From assembly GCF_947242115.1 (NCBI RefSeq), contig NC_074712.1, forward strand, positions 45,761,838 through 45,825,837: DNA of 64,000 nucleotides, read 5' to 3'. Shown one piece after another: positions 34,086-47,655 of the stretch (within the stretch, counting starts at the first letter, position 1; each line of letters begins with the position of its first letter). Under the pieces are notes generated by a model that did not search any database, had not been told where the DNA came from, and was given only the letters and a program-made list of their open reading frames with translations. This DNA comes from Biomphalaria glabrata. Taxonomy: Eukaryota > Mollusca > Gastropoda > Planorbidae. Both the position numbers and the translations under genes were made by a program.

Positions 34086-37000
34086 GTAAGTACAAACTTC
34101 TAATCACTTCAAGTCTTGTTCAACATTTCTTATGATAAAGTCTTGTTCGTCTTGTCTAATTACTTAAGCAGCGGTTCTCAACCTTTTAAGCTAGGTGGCC
34201 CCTTTTTTACAACCCCCCCCCCACTTTGCCGAAACCTTCACCCACCCACACACACACAGCAATAGAAAAATTGACAAAAACAATTCATATTTGCGATGGT
34301 TTTAGGCGACCCCTGGTAAATCGTCACACGACCCCCTCAAGGGGCTCGTGCCCCACAGGTTGAGAACCCCTGACTAAAAGCCTTGCTCATCTTTTCTAAT
34401 CACTTAAAAGGCTAAAAGATACGTGAAGGTGAACAGAGACAGAATGTCAGTCGAGGTGAGACATTGATCACTAGTTAGCATTATAATACTTTATACACCG
34501 AGTTTTAAGATCCTTTTAAGCAATACAATTCCATTAGAGAAAGACGAAGACAGGTTGCCACGATGAAATAGAACCCAAAGAAAAGTGTTTGGAACTAAGA
34601 GAGGAAGACTGTGAGAGATGTTGGAACTAAGAGAGGAAGACTGCGAGAGATGTTGGAACTAAGAGAGGAAGACTGCGAGAGATGTTGGAACTAAGAGAGG
34701 AAGACTGTGAGAGATGTTGGAACTAAGAGAGGAAGACTGTGAGAGATGTTGGAACTAAGAGAGGAAGACTGCGAGAGATGTTGGAACTAAGAGAGGAAGA
34801 CTGTGAGAGATGTTGGAACTAAGAGAGGAAGACTGCGAGAGATGTTGGAACTAAGAGAGGAAGACTGCGAGAGATGTTGGAACTAAGAGAGGAAGACTGT
34901 GAGAGATGTTGGAACTAAGAGAGGAAGACTGCGAGAGATGTTGGAACTAAGAGAGGAAGACTGCGAGAGATGTTGCAACTAAGAGAGGAAGACTGTGAGA
35001 GATGTTGGAACTAAGAGAGGAAGACTGCGAGAGATGTTGGAACTAAGAGAGGAAGACTGTGAGAGATGTTGGAACTAAGAGAGGAAGACTGTGAGAGATG
35101 TTGGAAATAAGAGAGGAAGACTGTGAGAGATGTTGGAACTAAGAGAGGAAGACTGTGAGAGATGTTGGAACTGAGAGAGGAAGACTGTGAGAGATGTTGG
35201 AACTAAGAGAGGAAGACTGCGAGAGATGTTGGAACTAAGAGAGGAAGACTGTGAGAGATGTTGGAAATAAGAGAGGAAGACTGTGAGAGATGTTGGAAAT
35301 AAGAGAGGAAGACTGCGAGAGATGTTGGAAATAAGAGGTGAAGACTGCGAGAGATGTTGGAACTAAGAGAGGAAGACTGCGAGAGATGTTGGAACTAAGA
35401 GAGGAAGACTGTGAGAGATGTTGGAACTAAGAGAGGAAGACTGTGAGAGATGTTGGAACTAAGAGAGGAAGACTGTGAGAGATGTTGGAACTAAGAGAGG
35501 AAGACTGCGAGAGATGTTGGAAATAAGAGAGGAAGACTGTGAGAGATGTTGGAACTAAGAGAGGAAGACTGTGAGAGATGTTGGAACTGAGAGAGGAAGA
35601 CTGTGAGAGATGTTGGAACTAAGAGAGGAAGACTGCGAGAGATGTTGGAACTAAGATAGGAAGACTGTGAGAGATGTTGGAACTAAGAGAGGAAGACTGT
35701 GAGAGATGTTGGAACTAAGAGAGGAAGACTGCGAGAGATGTTGGAAATAAGAGAGGAAGACTGCGAGAGATGTTGGAACTAAGAGAGGAAGACTATGAGA
35801 GATGTTGGAAATAAGAGAGGAAGACTGTGAGAGATGTTGGAACTAAGAGAGGAAGACTGTGAGAGATGTTGGAAATAAGAGAGGAAGACTGTGAGAGATG
35901 TTGGAACTAAGAGAGGAAGACTGTGAGAGATGTTGGAACTGAGAGAGGAAGACTGTGAGAGATGTTGGAACTAAGAGAGGAAGACTGCGAGAGATGTTGG
36001 AACTAAGAGAGGAAGACTGTGAGAGATGTTGGAAATAAGAGAGGAAGACTGTGAGAGATGTTGGAAATAAGAGAGGAAGACTGCGAGAGATGCTGGAAAT
36101 AAATTGACTAAATAAACAAAGTCTAGGAACGCCATCTTGAAAGATCACTGTAGTCAACTCAATAATGAAAATTACTATTTTTTCTTCAAAAGAAATAACT
36201 TAGAAATCGGAATGTACAGGCTAGAAAGATTTACAAAAATCATGAAAGAGTTCATTAAAATACAATTTGTAACTCTTATAAATAACAACCAAACATTCGT
36301 AGTTATTAGGGACTTTCTTAGACCTGAGTTGACCTAAGGGGGATCACCTATTAACCCAACTGTCAACGGAGACCGATATTTTTTTAACAAAGTTTCTATT
36401 ATTTGAATGTTCATACATTTAAGAAATACAAATCGTCTTTGGTGGCGGAATTACTACCGAATGACCAACTTGGCTGCTAACCAGATTCATAATTCCTGTA
36501 AATCTGTACGTAGCAACGGACAAAATCGAGGCGATAGAGTTGTAGGAGGGGCCCCAGTACAAGGGAGTTGATCACCCTAATCCCTCTTCAACTTTTCCCC
36601 TTTTTCTAAAGACCTCAATCTACATTCGTTGCCTAGGGCACCTAGAAGCCTAAGAACGGTTCTGAAATCATCTTTCTAAAAACACACCCCCATTTTATGA
36701 AACTTGGTCTATTTCGATGACTTTTGTCTATTTAGATGACCTTTGTTTATTTACATGACCTTTGTCTATTTAAATGAACTTTGTCTATTTAGACAGCTTA
36801 TTAGAACTTACTGTATAAATCTAGCATGCTATAAGCATAACATAAATTCTGTAACCAAACTGCAATGCTTAACTTATCCATAAACAATACTTTGGAAAGG
36901 AATAGCTTTCACCCAATTGACCTATAAAGATAAAGCACTAAACAGTGTCCTCTCCATTTCTGTTTTGGATCTATACAAAATGGTATCACAGTCTTGGTAG

Positions 37001-40000
37001 TCTATTCTAACAACCAACTTACATTGCACTGAATAGTCAAGCGATCAAGCGATTATTGTACAAGATAAGTCTGGTCGGGAAGACGGGAGATTACTGTATA
37101 GTTCTACATAGTTCCCTCTTCTCTCTTTCTTCTACTTGTCTTTGTTGATTTATTGTGTGTGTGTGTGTTTAGCATACATTCTTCTATCATCAACACACAG
37201 AATAAAATGTCGATGTTTATATACGTTCTCTCGGGTACTTTGTACTGGTTTTTGTGGCGCGTCTTAGTGATTGGTGCAGAGGCGTAGCTATGGTCGGTGT
37301 CACCATGTTCGATTAGGTAATGGTGTAAGTTGACCCTTATAGACACTTTTCACATTTATTTTTTCGAATAAATCTTTATTTATTATTAAATATAAAAATT
37401 CGTATCTTGTTAGTCTCGCTTCTTTTAGGAAAAAAAACTTACTTTTATTTGTCAGTATTAATATATGGGTTTTACCCTTTGGTGTTACTCGATGCTGCCG
37501 GTTTGGTCTGTACCCTCGCGCTCTCTAGCGACAGAATATATAATTTAACGATAGTTCCTCATTGAACTGGACAGTAGACGACATACGGTAAAACGTTACA
37601 GATGTGGAAGGTATGAAAGACGTGTCTCTATGAAGTTACAGATGTGGAAGGTATGAAAGTCGTGTCTCTATGAAGTTACAGATGTGGAAGGTATGAAAGA
37701 CGTGTCTCTATGAAGTTACAGATGTGGAAGGTATGAAAGACGTGTCTCTATGAAGTTACAGATGTGGAAGGTATGAAAGACGTGTCTCTATGAAGCCTGA
37801 TTTATACCTGAGATTAAGTACGATAAGAAACAGTGCTAACGCCAGAGCACCGTGAGATGCCGTTCTTCATTGTCGTTCTTTGAGATGTCGTTCTTCCATG
37901 TCGTTCTTTGAGATGTGGTTCTTCAATATCGTTCTTTGAGATGTCGTTCTTCAATATCGTTCTTTGAGATGTCGTTCTTCAATGTCGTTCTTTGAGATTT
38001 CGTTCTTCAATATCGTTCGTTGAGATGTGGTTCTTCAATATCGTTCTTTGAGATGTCGTTCTTCAATATCTTTCTTTGAGATGTCGTTCTTCAATATCGT
38101 TCTTTGAGATGTCGTTCTTCAATGTCGTTCTTTGAGATGTGGTTCTTCAATATCGTTCTTCAATGTCGTTCTTTGAGATGTCGTTATACAATGTCGTTCT
38201 AAAATGTCGTTCTTTGAGATGTCGATCTTTGAGATTTCTTTCTTCTACCACTTTCAATCGAAAAGCCGCTCACAAAAAGACTTGTGAATGCCAAATTGCG
38301 TGGGAAGACTTGTAATCCAGAAGACTTGTAATCCAGAAGACTTGTAATCCAGAAGACTTGTAATCCAGAAGACTTGTAATCCAGAATACAGGTATTCTAA
38401 AGATGCTTCACAATTGTCTCACAGATCGAGGAATTTTTCAGACTGGGCTGCAAAGTGTCTGTTGAATCTTCATCCCTCGGAGAAATCTCGTGAAATGTGG
38501 CCCGACCAGAACCTGTTTAGTTGTTTCATTGTTTACTTCTATAATTTTCCTAGCTCAGACATTTCCACCGGAGCACCTTTGAGAGGCCGCGGAAACAGAT
38601 GATCTTTACATCATCTGCCCTATAGACCACTAGGTCTGAAAGGGGAACTTTCTTTTACCTTTGAGAGATGAGATTCTCTCTGTTAAGTAAGTACAGCAAA
38701 TATCGACATATCGAAGTCGAAGAACTATGCACATACAACCATATCAGTGTTTTCCTTTTTGATATCAAACAAAATAATTACCAATAATTAGTTGACTAAT
38801 TGGTTAATTTTTTAATTGGTTCGTGTTTTGTCAGGTACAATAAATAATTGTTTAAGGCTTCAACTTGATCCGAGAATGGGTGTGGGAGAAATGTACAATT
38901 ATTTAAGGCGACAAAAACCAATATATTTAACAACATCTGTGAATGCTAGAGGATTATTTTCATTTGCTGATATCAAACAAAACAATAAATAACTAACAAT
39001 AATTGACTAATTGTTATTTTTTTGTTTCACGTATTATCTAAGCCAATGAATAATTGTGTAAACTTGATAAGAAAATGGGTGTGGGAGAAATATCGTGTTC
39101 AAACTTTTTACCAGCCAGACATAGAAAATAAAATAACTAGACTTGCAATTTTTTTTTCATATTAGATTTTTTTTTGAATAAGGTGTAGTAACGTAACATT
39201 TGAATGCTGTGTTGGTTTGGAGTCGACACCCTCTTTTAATTCAGTTGCGTATGTATCAGATTTAGAAAAAAAAATAGGTTTGCAAATGCTTTTTTCATTA
39301 CAATATCAAATGACTGTCTTTTTCTGGTGGCTTAAGTATCGAGGTCATATTAACCGATAAAAAAAAATGTGTTGTAATTCACACCGTCTAGACATCATCA
39401 GGACACCTGAAACTCTTGAACCGTGGCTTAAGCCTGGAATGGCTAATGAAAACATTTGATTGAGACTTGCGCATGTCGTGTCACAGTGTTCAGTTGTCTT
39501 TCTTTGCAGCCTTCGCGAGAGAGAGTTCAGCTCTGAGAAGGACGTGGAGAGAACTAGGAAGTGTATACACAGAGCCAACTGGTGAAGTAGTTAGTGCACA
39601 AGACATGCTAGGCTAGGGATTTCTAGTTGACAACGTTTTAGTTAGTGAACATTGTGGAAATGTGGAAAGCGAGGTTGGTGAACAGAGAAGAGATAGATAG
39701 AGTGTAAAGAGAAGAGATAGGGAGAGTGTAAAGAGAAAAGGAGAAAAGAAATTGTGAATGAAAGAAAAAAAAGAGAAGGTTGTAGGTAGAGTTGGGTAGA
39801 ATAGTGGGACAATAATAATAGAGTGATGGAAGAGTTGCGGTAGAATGGTTGTGTAATAATGGTAAAGTGGTAGAGTAGTGGTAGAGAAATGTTTCTCAAA
39901 CTTTAGGCGAAGGCGCCTCTCTCCCCCCACACTTCATTGATCCCAAAAGAAATGTACACACACACACACACACTTACATTTTCCGTTTTTTTCTTTGCAT

Positions 40001-43000
40001 AAATATTTACAAAAACTTGGAGGTCAAATTTACTTAATTATTGTTAATAAAAGCAAATCTAATTCGCTTTATTACAATACCCCTATTCAAGTCAGAACTT
40101 TATGGAGCCTGGGTGGAACCTGGAAACGGCTCTAACAATTTTTCCTTGAAAATTAACAGTTGATGTACACTGCTGAGAGTGTAATAACTATCAGGCGGGA
40201 GAACTCAAGTTTGACCACTATTTTTCAAAGTCAACAAAAGAGGTGCATTTCAATTTGACTATTAAAAAAAACATGCAACGTCGTCAGACTTAGTGTACTG
40301 ATCAGTTGTTTATTAAATGTAATGAAGATTTCAGCGTGCAAATGCATGCCGCTTTTGATTTTTAAAATATTTTTATGTATATCTAATATAGATTACATCT
40401 AGATTCTAGGTCTAGAAGTAGTTCAATATCTAGATCTAGATAAGATTTTAAGAATTATAAATCAGAAAGTTAAGTAGATCTAGATCTAGCTCTATATAAT
40501 GAAAGTATCAATAAATAATTATGCATTTAAAAAATTGTAGGCTGAGTGGCAAACCTCGTTGGGGCATCGAGCTAACCGTGCTAAGGACGAGTTCGAAGCT
40601 TGACTTGAGCAAAGATTTTTTAAAATTAATATTTTTGTTCGTAGTTATTTTTAATTGTTCAGTAGAAAAATATTCTTTCTCTAGATGAATAAGCTGAGAC
40701 GGCAGGTTCCCCTTTCAGCCAGTAATGGGATCTGTAATAACTCCCAGCGTGGTCCGAGACAGCCAAGAAATGCAAAGTGTTTTCCTGAGTTCTGAGGTTT
40801 AGAATTGAACACTTGTGGAGTTTACAGCTTACTTTGTCTCACAGTAAGAAGAGCGCATGTCAGAAAAGGTGGAGAAAAGGGGGTGTCAAATTTAGTCTAG
40901 TAAGGAGGGGCGCAACACTAGCAAATATTATTATTCAAAGGACATTCGAGGTAACTAAATCGCACCCAAGTCTGCAATAGGTGTGACCATCCTAAGATCA
41001 TTTTCTTCTTGCGTTAGACGTCTTTTGGCGAACTTTTTTTTTATTACGTAGAGCTTGTCACCATAAGGATGTACGACATTCGGAAGGCATTTGATGGTTC
41101 TCACATTGGAAACGTGAGACATAATACAGTTAGATAAGATGTTTTGAAATATCTTCGTCAAAAACTTTAGATTCAATATTGTCACAGACGCCTCTCAAGT
41201 AAAGATATGCATGTTTCAAAGTGTTACTGACTTACTGAAAATGTGAAACAATGTCTCTCAACCTATTTTAATTTTTTTTAAACGTCGCCATTGGACCGAG
41301 TGAATTTTATATCAACAATGGAAATACATTTTATTGTCCTTGAAAGTGAACCATAAACGCTGCAGTAGAGTGTGGTAAAGTGGTTTGAGTGTGGTTAATT
41401 GTAGTAGGGTGTGGTGAAATGTGATGCAGTGTGGTAAGGTGTGGTCGATTTTATTAAAATGTGGTGGAGTTTGGTAAAGAATGGCGGAGTGTGGTAAAGT
41501 GTGGTAGAGTGTGGTAAAGTGTGGTAAAGTGTGGTAAAGTGTGGTGAAATGTGTGGTTGAGTGTGGTAAAATGTGGTGGAGTTTTGTAAAGAATGGTGGA
41601 GTGTGATAAAAAGTGCAAAAGTGTGATGGATTGTGGTAAAGTGTGGTTGAATGTGGTAAAGTGTGGTAAAGTTGTAGTGAATTGTAGATAAAGTGGTAGT
41701 AGAGTTGTTGAAACAGTTGGATGGATGAGAAAGAATTAATATTAGTGTGTTAGTATTAGAGTGTGTAAGAGTAATGGAAGAATGTTGATGATGTGATGGT
41801 AGAGTGGTGTTAGAGGGATATCGGAGTAGTGGTGTTAGTGTGATGGTAGAGTGGTATTAGAATGGTGATAGAATGGTAGTTGAGTAGTACTGACACTCCT
41901 CACGAACAGAACCTTTGTTTTCTTACATCGCCTTTAGTTTTAGTATAAACGAGTTTATGGACGCTGTTAGAACTCAAGGTTTCGATACTTAGTATTGACT
42001 AAGACCTATCTAAAGATATCTCAAGTTCTCAACAGCTCACGGCTTTATCAGATCTGGATCTTTCATCTGAAGTCTAGACATTGAAGAGCACTACCTTTTT
42101 TCCTATCATTTTGTTGTTGAGGTGGAATTTTGTTTTGTGTCAGGGATAAGACATTTCAGTTTTCTAATTCTTTAGAGTTCCAGAGACACGAGAAGGATCC
42201 TAGGAATAACATATCCTTAGACAAGACACGTTGACCAAAGTCAGCCATAACAGAGAAGCTGAAAATAGGAAAGTGAAACCATGATCAATCCAAGTCAAAC
42301 TTGGCATCGGGCCTTTCTTAGAAGACTTAAACTCTGTGGTCACCAGCTGGGAAGAGGCTTTGGAAGTCGCATATGACCGATCTCAGTGGAGTGCTTGCTG
42401 GCCAATGAGGCGCTGGAGGATCTAAGTTAGGCCAAAAATACAATACTCCTTCTCTGTTTGGGACCCCCTCAACTCAAGAAAACATTAGGAAACTGGAATA
42501 GACACAAAAAAAGCAGTGAGATTCATAACAAACGAATATTCACATTTGACTAGAGTAACACCTTTAGTGAAATCCGTAAATTTAGAAAGCCTTCAAAGTA
42601 AAGTAGCAATTATACATAAAACACTGAACCATAATCTTCAAATACAAAAACAAAATCTAATAAAATACTCAGGAAGACACAAAGATAAAGGCACACTCCT
42701 CGTCCCATATGCTAGGACAAATTTGTATAAATACTCCTTATTCTCTATTGCTATTAGAGCATGGAATGGGTTGCCTGAGCTAGCCAGGAAAACCAGTGAC
42801 TTGGCAGAATTTAAGTCATTGGTTAACATGTATGACTATATGCATGAAGCGTAGGTCGTAATCATCTTCTTTTTTGAAATAACGTCTGTTTTTTATAAGA
42901 TAAGATAAATAAATAAGAGACCTGACAATTTCGCTAATACTTTCTTCATGAAAATATAGTCTACTTAAAAAAAATAACTTTATCTACTAAGCAAAAATTG

Positions 43001-46000
43001 AATGTAAGCTCTTTCTAAGCTCAGATACTAATAGTGAAAGTCTTATTCAGTGAAACTATATCTACAATGACTAGAAACATTAAAATGGAAAGTCTGACTA
43101 TCTTGGTCACACACGAACGTAGACACAGAGATGACCAACGAGAAGTTAAATGTAGGCACAAGTCTGGGCTACGATGACGTCATCGTGGTGCTAAAACGGA
43201 AATCTGAAAGTGGTCAGCTCAAGTGTCCCTTAATTGGTCATTACTTGCTTTTGACACATTTTTTTTTGTCTAAAAGTACTTTGGTCACGTGATTGTCGGC
43301 AGACTATGTCAGACTATCAAAGAATTCATCTCTGAATCATCTTAAACGCTGAGTAATTTCATTGCACTGTCAATTTTATGGATGTCTCTATTAGTGTAGG
43401 CGTGGGATATTCTCCAGCTGTGAATCCCCACACCCCCATTATTCTTTAAACTGTGTCAGAAGTGTATTTTCTAAATAATCAAATCCTACAGAAAAAAAAA
43501 TGTATAAAAATAAACTCTTCAGCTATCATTTCTATTGGAACACTCGCATTTCAAACTCTAGACACCTTTTCGTTAACAAAGTGTGGCTCTAAATGGAACT
43601 TCAGAATGTATAATAACTACGTTGGTACTACTTGAGTAGGCTTATATCAATGAAAACCGAAGGTTGGAATGATGTTGCAAAAAATCGCCTTTACAATAAT
43701 TTTAAACATTTTACAAACGTATACTTAGCATGTTTATAAAGCCAGAACTTCAGCTTGAAGCCAGGACCAGGTTGTGAAATATTTAAAAAAAAATGGGTTT
43801 AGTTTTATTTCATGTGCATAAAACTTTCATAAATTTCTTGAATTATGCAAGACCTCAGCGTGTTCGAAATCCTGATCTAGATTACAAGACATCACAATGC
43901 CGTGGAAAATATGTTAATTACATGTCTGTATGCCTTTTTTGAACAATTGCTTGAGTCTAGTGAATACTGCATCTGTCAGGCTTGTTGCAGGCTCAGTGTG
44001 CCAATCTCTTTTGTGGACCAGAGGGGGAAGTGCCCTGGGAGAAAGTTTCCTTGCTGCTCTAAGGCGTTCAGTGAACACAATTCAGATCAGGTTTTTGTAA
44101 ATGAATATACAAGAATCTTGTTAGTAAGGTTATATATATATATACACTTAATCTATTCAGGCGTTAACTCTTCCTCCAGGTCATGCTCCACTAGTTTCTG
44201 TCTAGATCAGGGGTGGGCAACCTTTTTGTATCGAGGGCCGCATTTGTCTAAATTTGGGAATGGCGGGCCGCATATGTATATACAGCTTAGAAAGATACTC
44301 AAGCTGTGTAGAATTGCTTTTAATTCATGTTTACACTGTATTATATATTTTTTTCCACACTCCACGCTAAGGAATTACAACAAGAGTAGGACATTTTTAA
44401 AATCAAATTAAGAATTTTTTTAAATTGCTGTTGTCTTTTTATATTACAATATCCCCACCAATATACCGTTGTACTTAATGTGCAGTATTTTACTTTTTAC
44501 ACTCGTGCATAATGTTCCGGAACTGTGGAACTAGCTTACTAGTTGTTACCCTTGTGTTGTGACTGCTGTCAAATTACAGTCAGTCAAAATCGACCAGTAA
44601 TTATACTTGTTTAGTCCCCCCCCCCCCACCCAAACAAAATGCAAAAAAAAAAATGCTCGATCACTGGATGAGACAATATATGTTCCGGAAGTTAAATGTT
44701 GGGAGGAGCAAAGCATGCCCTAGTGGAGATTCACCATAGAATGCTGACCATGTCCTTCAATGTTGCAAACTAAATCAAGGGACCCGTAAAGGACTCTGTC
44801 CCCAAAGCCCTCCTATAGAACCAAAGCTATTCGGAGATCTGCCTGATCTGGAAACCATTGCGCGGTTCATCTCAGAAATAGGATTACTGATCTGAACCCT
44901 CCAACATGTAAAATGAGAACAGAGAAGAAGAAGAAGAACTGATGTATGTGTACACAAATTGTGTTAACAGCAGCACATTTTTTAAGTGTGGAAATACAGC
45001 CTCTGACACCCATAAGACTCCTGTGGAGGTACTGACTGGAGCTTCTCTTTGGAGTTATGTCCCCTGGAGCTGAATCAGTTTCTGCGCTAAATGGTGAGCT
45101 GATGTTATTGAAAACTGGTTCTTGACGTCTTAAAATTTGCTTTTATAAATTGTAAGTTATCTAAATATGTTTTGTACTTTTAATCATTTCACTATTTAAC
45201 CTGTTTTCTTTTGCTTGCTTGTAGAAATGGGAAGGCCTTGTTTGAAAAGATTTAACATCCATTTACATTTCATATGCAAGAAATTCATTGCAATAATGAA
45301 ACCTGAAATCTGTCTTCAACTCTTTAGAAATATTGGTAACAAGGTCACAATCAATGTCCTTCAAGTAACAGAACAATTTCTTCCTTGAGATTTTATAGTG
45401 TTCTCGTTTACCTTGCCCATGCTAAGATAGCGGATATATTGGATTAGTTAGATCATAATCGGAGCTACCTGTGGTTAATACCCCTACGTCTAATAAGTTT
45501 GTTTACTATGTCAATGTTATTCTATGCATGCATATTTAGTAGAAATTGTATGCAGCTTTGTGCAAACTTTCCTGTTTAAAGTTTATGGTAGGGGTATAAA
45601 AAAACAACTATTTTACTCAGTCAACATTCAACATAGTTCTTCATAGCATTGAATAAATACTGATCAGTGATTATGTCTTGAATTCAGTGTATTGATATAT
45701 AGTATAGCCAATAAGCAATATCTTCGTTTGATTGAAACTTTTTATAATGACAGTTTTAGTAATTTATATTTATATTAATTTTAATATATTTGCATTTTTA
45801 TAAGTATATACTGTGGGTACACCTGATTTCTGTAGGTGTCGGCGGGCCGCATAAAACACTCCGGCGGGCCGCATGTGGCCCGCGAGCCATAATTTGCCCA
45901 CCTCTGGTCTAGATATGTTTATATGTTTGGATAAAGACCTATTGCTCAAATTTTATGCGCCCTTCCAACGTTTAACATCAGTTGTCTCATAGTTGGCCAA

Positions 46001-47599
46001 ATCTGGTCACACACTGGTCTATTTACATTTTGTTTTATTTTTTTATTTTTTTATTAATTTAACGAATTAATTATATTCTTTAGAACTTCGTTCGTTTAGC
46101 GTTAAGTGCTTATGAAAGGCGAAAATCACTTTCATTCGTCTGCACCTGAAAGACAAACTGCACAAGTTTCAGATTCAAAAATGTGTCATGTGATGAATAC
46201 AATTTCTCCAATGGTAACAGAGAGCCAAATATTAATTAATGGAGAGATGCAAACAGAGGCTCAGATATTGCGAGATGCAAACAGTGGCTCAGATATTGCG
46301 AGATGCAAACAGTGGCTCAGATATTGCGAGATGCCAACAGTAGCTCAGATATTGCGAGATGCCAACAGTGGCTCAGATATTGCGAGATGCAAACAGTAGC
46401 TCAGATATTGCGAGATGCAAACAGTGGCTCAGATATTGCGAGATGCCAACAGTAGCTCAGATATTGCGAGATGCAAACAGTGGCTCAGATATTGCGAGAT
46501 GCCAACAGTAGCTCAGATATTGCGAGATGCAAACAGTGGCTCAGATATTGCGAGATGCCAACAGTAGCTCAGATATTGCGAGATGCAAACAGTGGCTCAG
46601 ATATTGCGAGATGCAAACAGTGGCTCAGATATTGCGAGATGCCAACAGTAGCTCAGATATTGCGAGATGCAAACAGTGGCTCAGATATTGCGAGATGCAA
46701 ACAGTGGCTCAGATATTGCGAGATGCCAACAGTAGCTTAGATATTGCGAGATGCAAACAGTGGCTCAGATATTGCGAGATGCCAACAGTAGCTCAGATAT
46801 TGCGAGATGCAAACAGTAGCTCAGATATTGCGAGATGCAAACAGTAGCTCAGATATTGCGAGATGCAAACAGTGGCTCAGATATTGCGAGATGCAAACAG
46901 TGGCTCAGATATTGCGAGATGCCAACAGTAGCTCAGATATTGCGAGATGCAAACAGTGGCTCAGATATTGCGAGATGCCAACAGTAGCTCAGATATTGCG
47001 AGATGCAAACAGTGGCTCAGATATTGCGAGATGCCAACAGTGGCTCAGATATTGCGAGATGCCAACAGTGGCTCAGATATTGCGAGATGCCAACAGTGGC
47101 TCAGATATTGCGAGATGCCAATAGTAGCTCAGATATTGCGAGATGCCAACAGTGGCTCAGATATTGCGAGATGCCAACAGTAGCTCAGATATTGCGAGAT
47201 GCAAACAGTGGCTCAGATATTGCGAGATGCAAACAGTGGCTCAGATATTGCGAGATGCCAACAGTGGCTCAGATATTGCGAGATGCCAACAGTGGCTCAG
47301 ATATTGCGAGATGCCAACAGTAGCTCAGATATTGCGAGATGCCAACAGTGGCTCAGATATTGCGAGATGCAAACAGTAGCTCAGATATTGGGAGATGCAA
47401 ACAGTGACTTCTATCGCGAGATGCATTCAGTGGCTCGGATATTACTTTATACAGAAAATGAAATAGAAAAACTTTTGTGTGTCTGTGTCTGTGTGCGTAT
47501 ACAAATGTGAGTGTGTATGTTACATGCGCCTATATATGTGTGTTATATGTTCGTGCGTGAATGCTAAACAGGTGGAAAAAAAAACAAGCAGAGAGAGAA

Positions 47600-47655
<56 letters not shown>

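Noticed and set aside
42516-42854. 112-codon frame as a host gene
   Set aside because: Matches the LINE C-terminal tail, with three further decayed copies in the window.
43902-44411. 169-codon open frame
   Set aside because: It runs across the border of the hAT element and shows no motif; its codons after 44208 are transposon sequence.
46106-47510. Open frames over the 28-bp array as an Asp/Ile-rich repeat protein
   Set aside because: The unit is not a multiple of three and has no stop in any of its three readings, so frames stay open by unit composition; the array is intronic.
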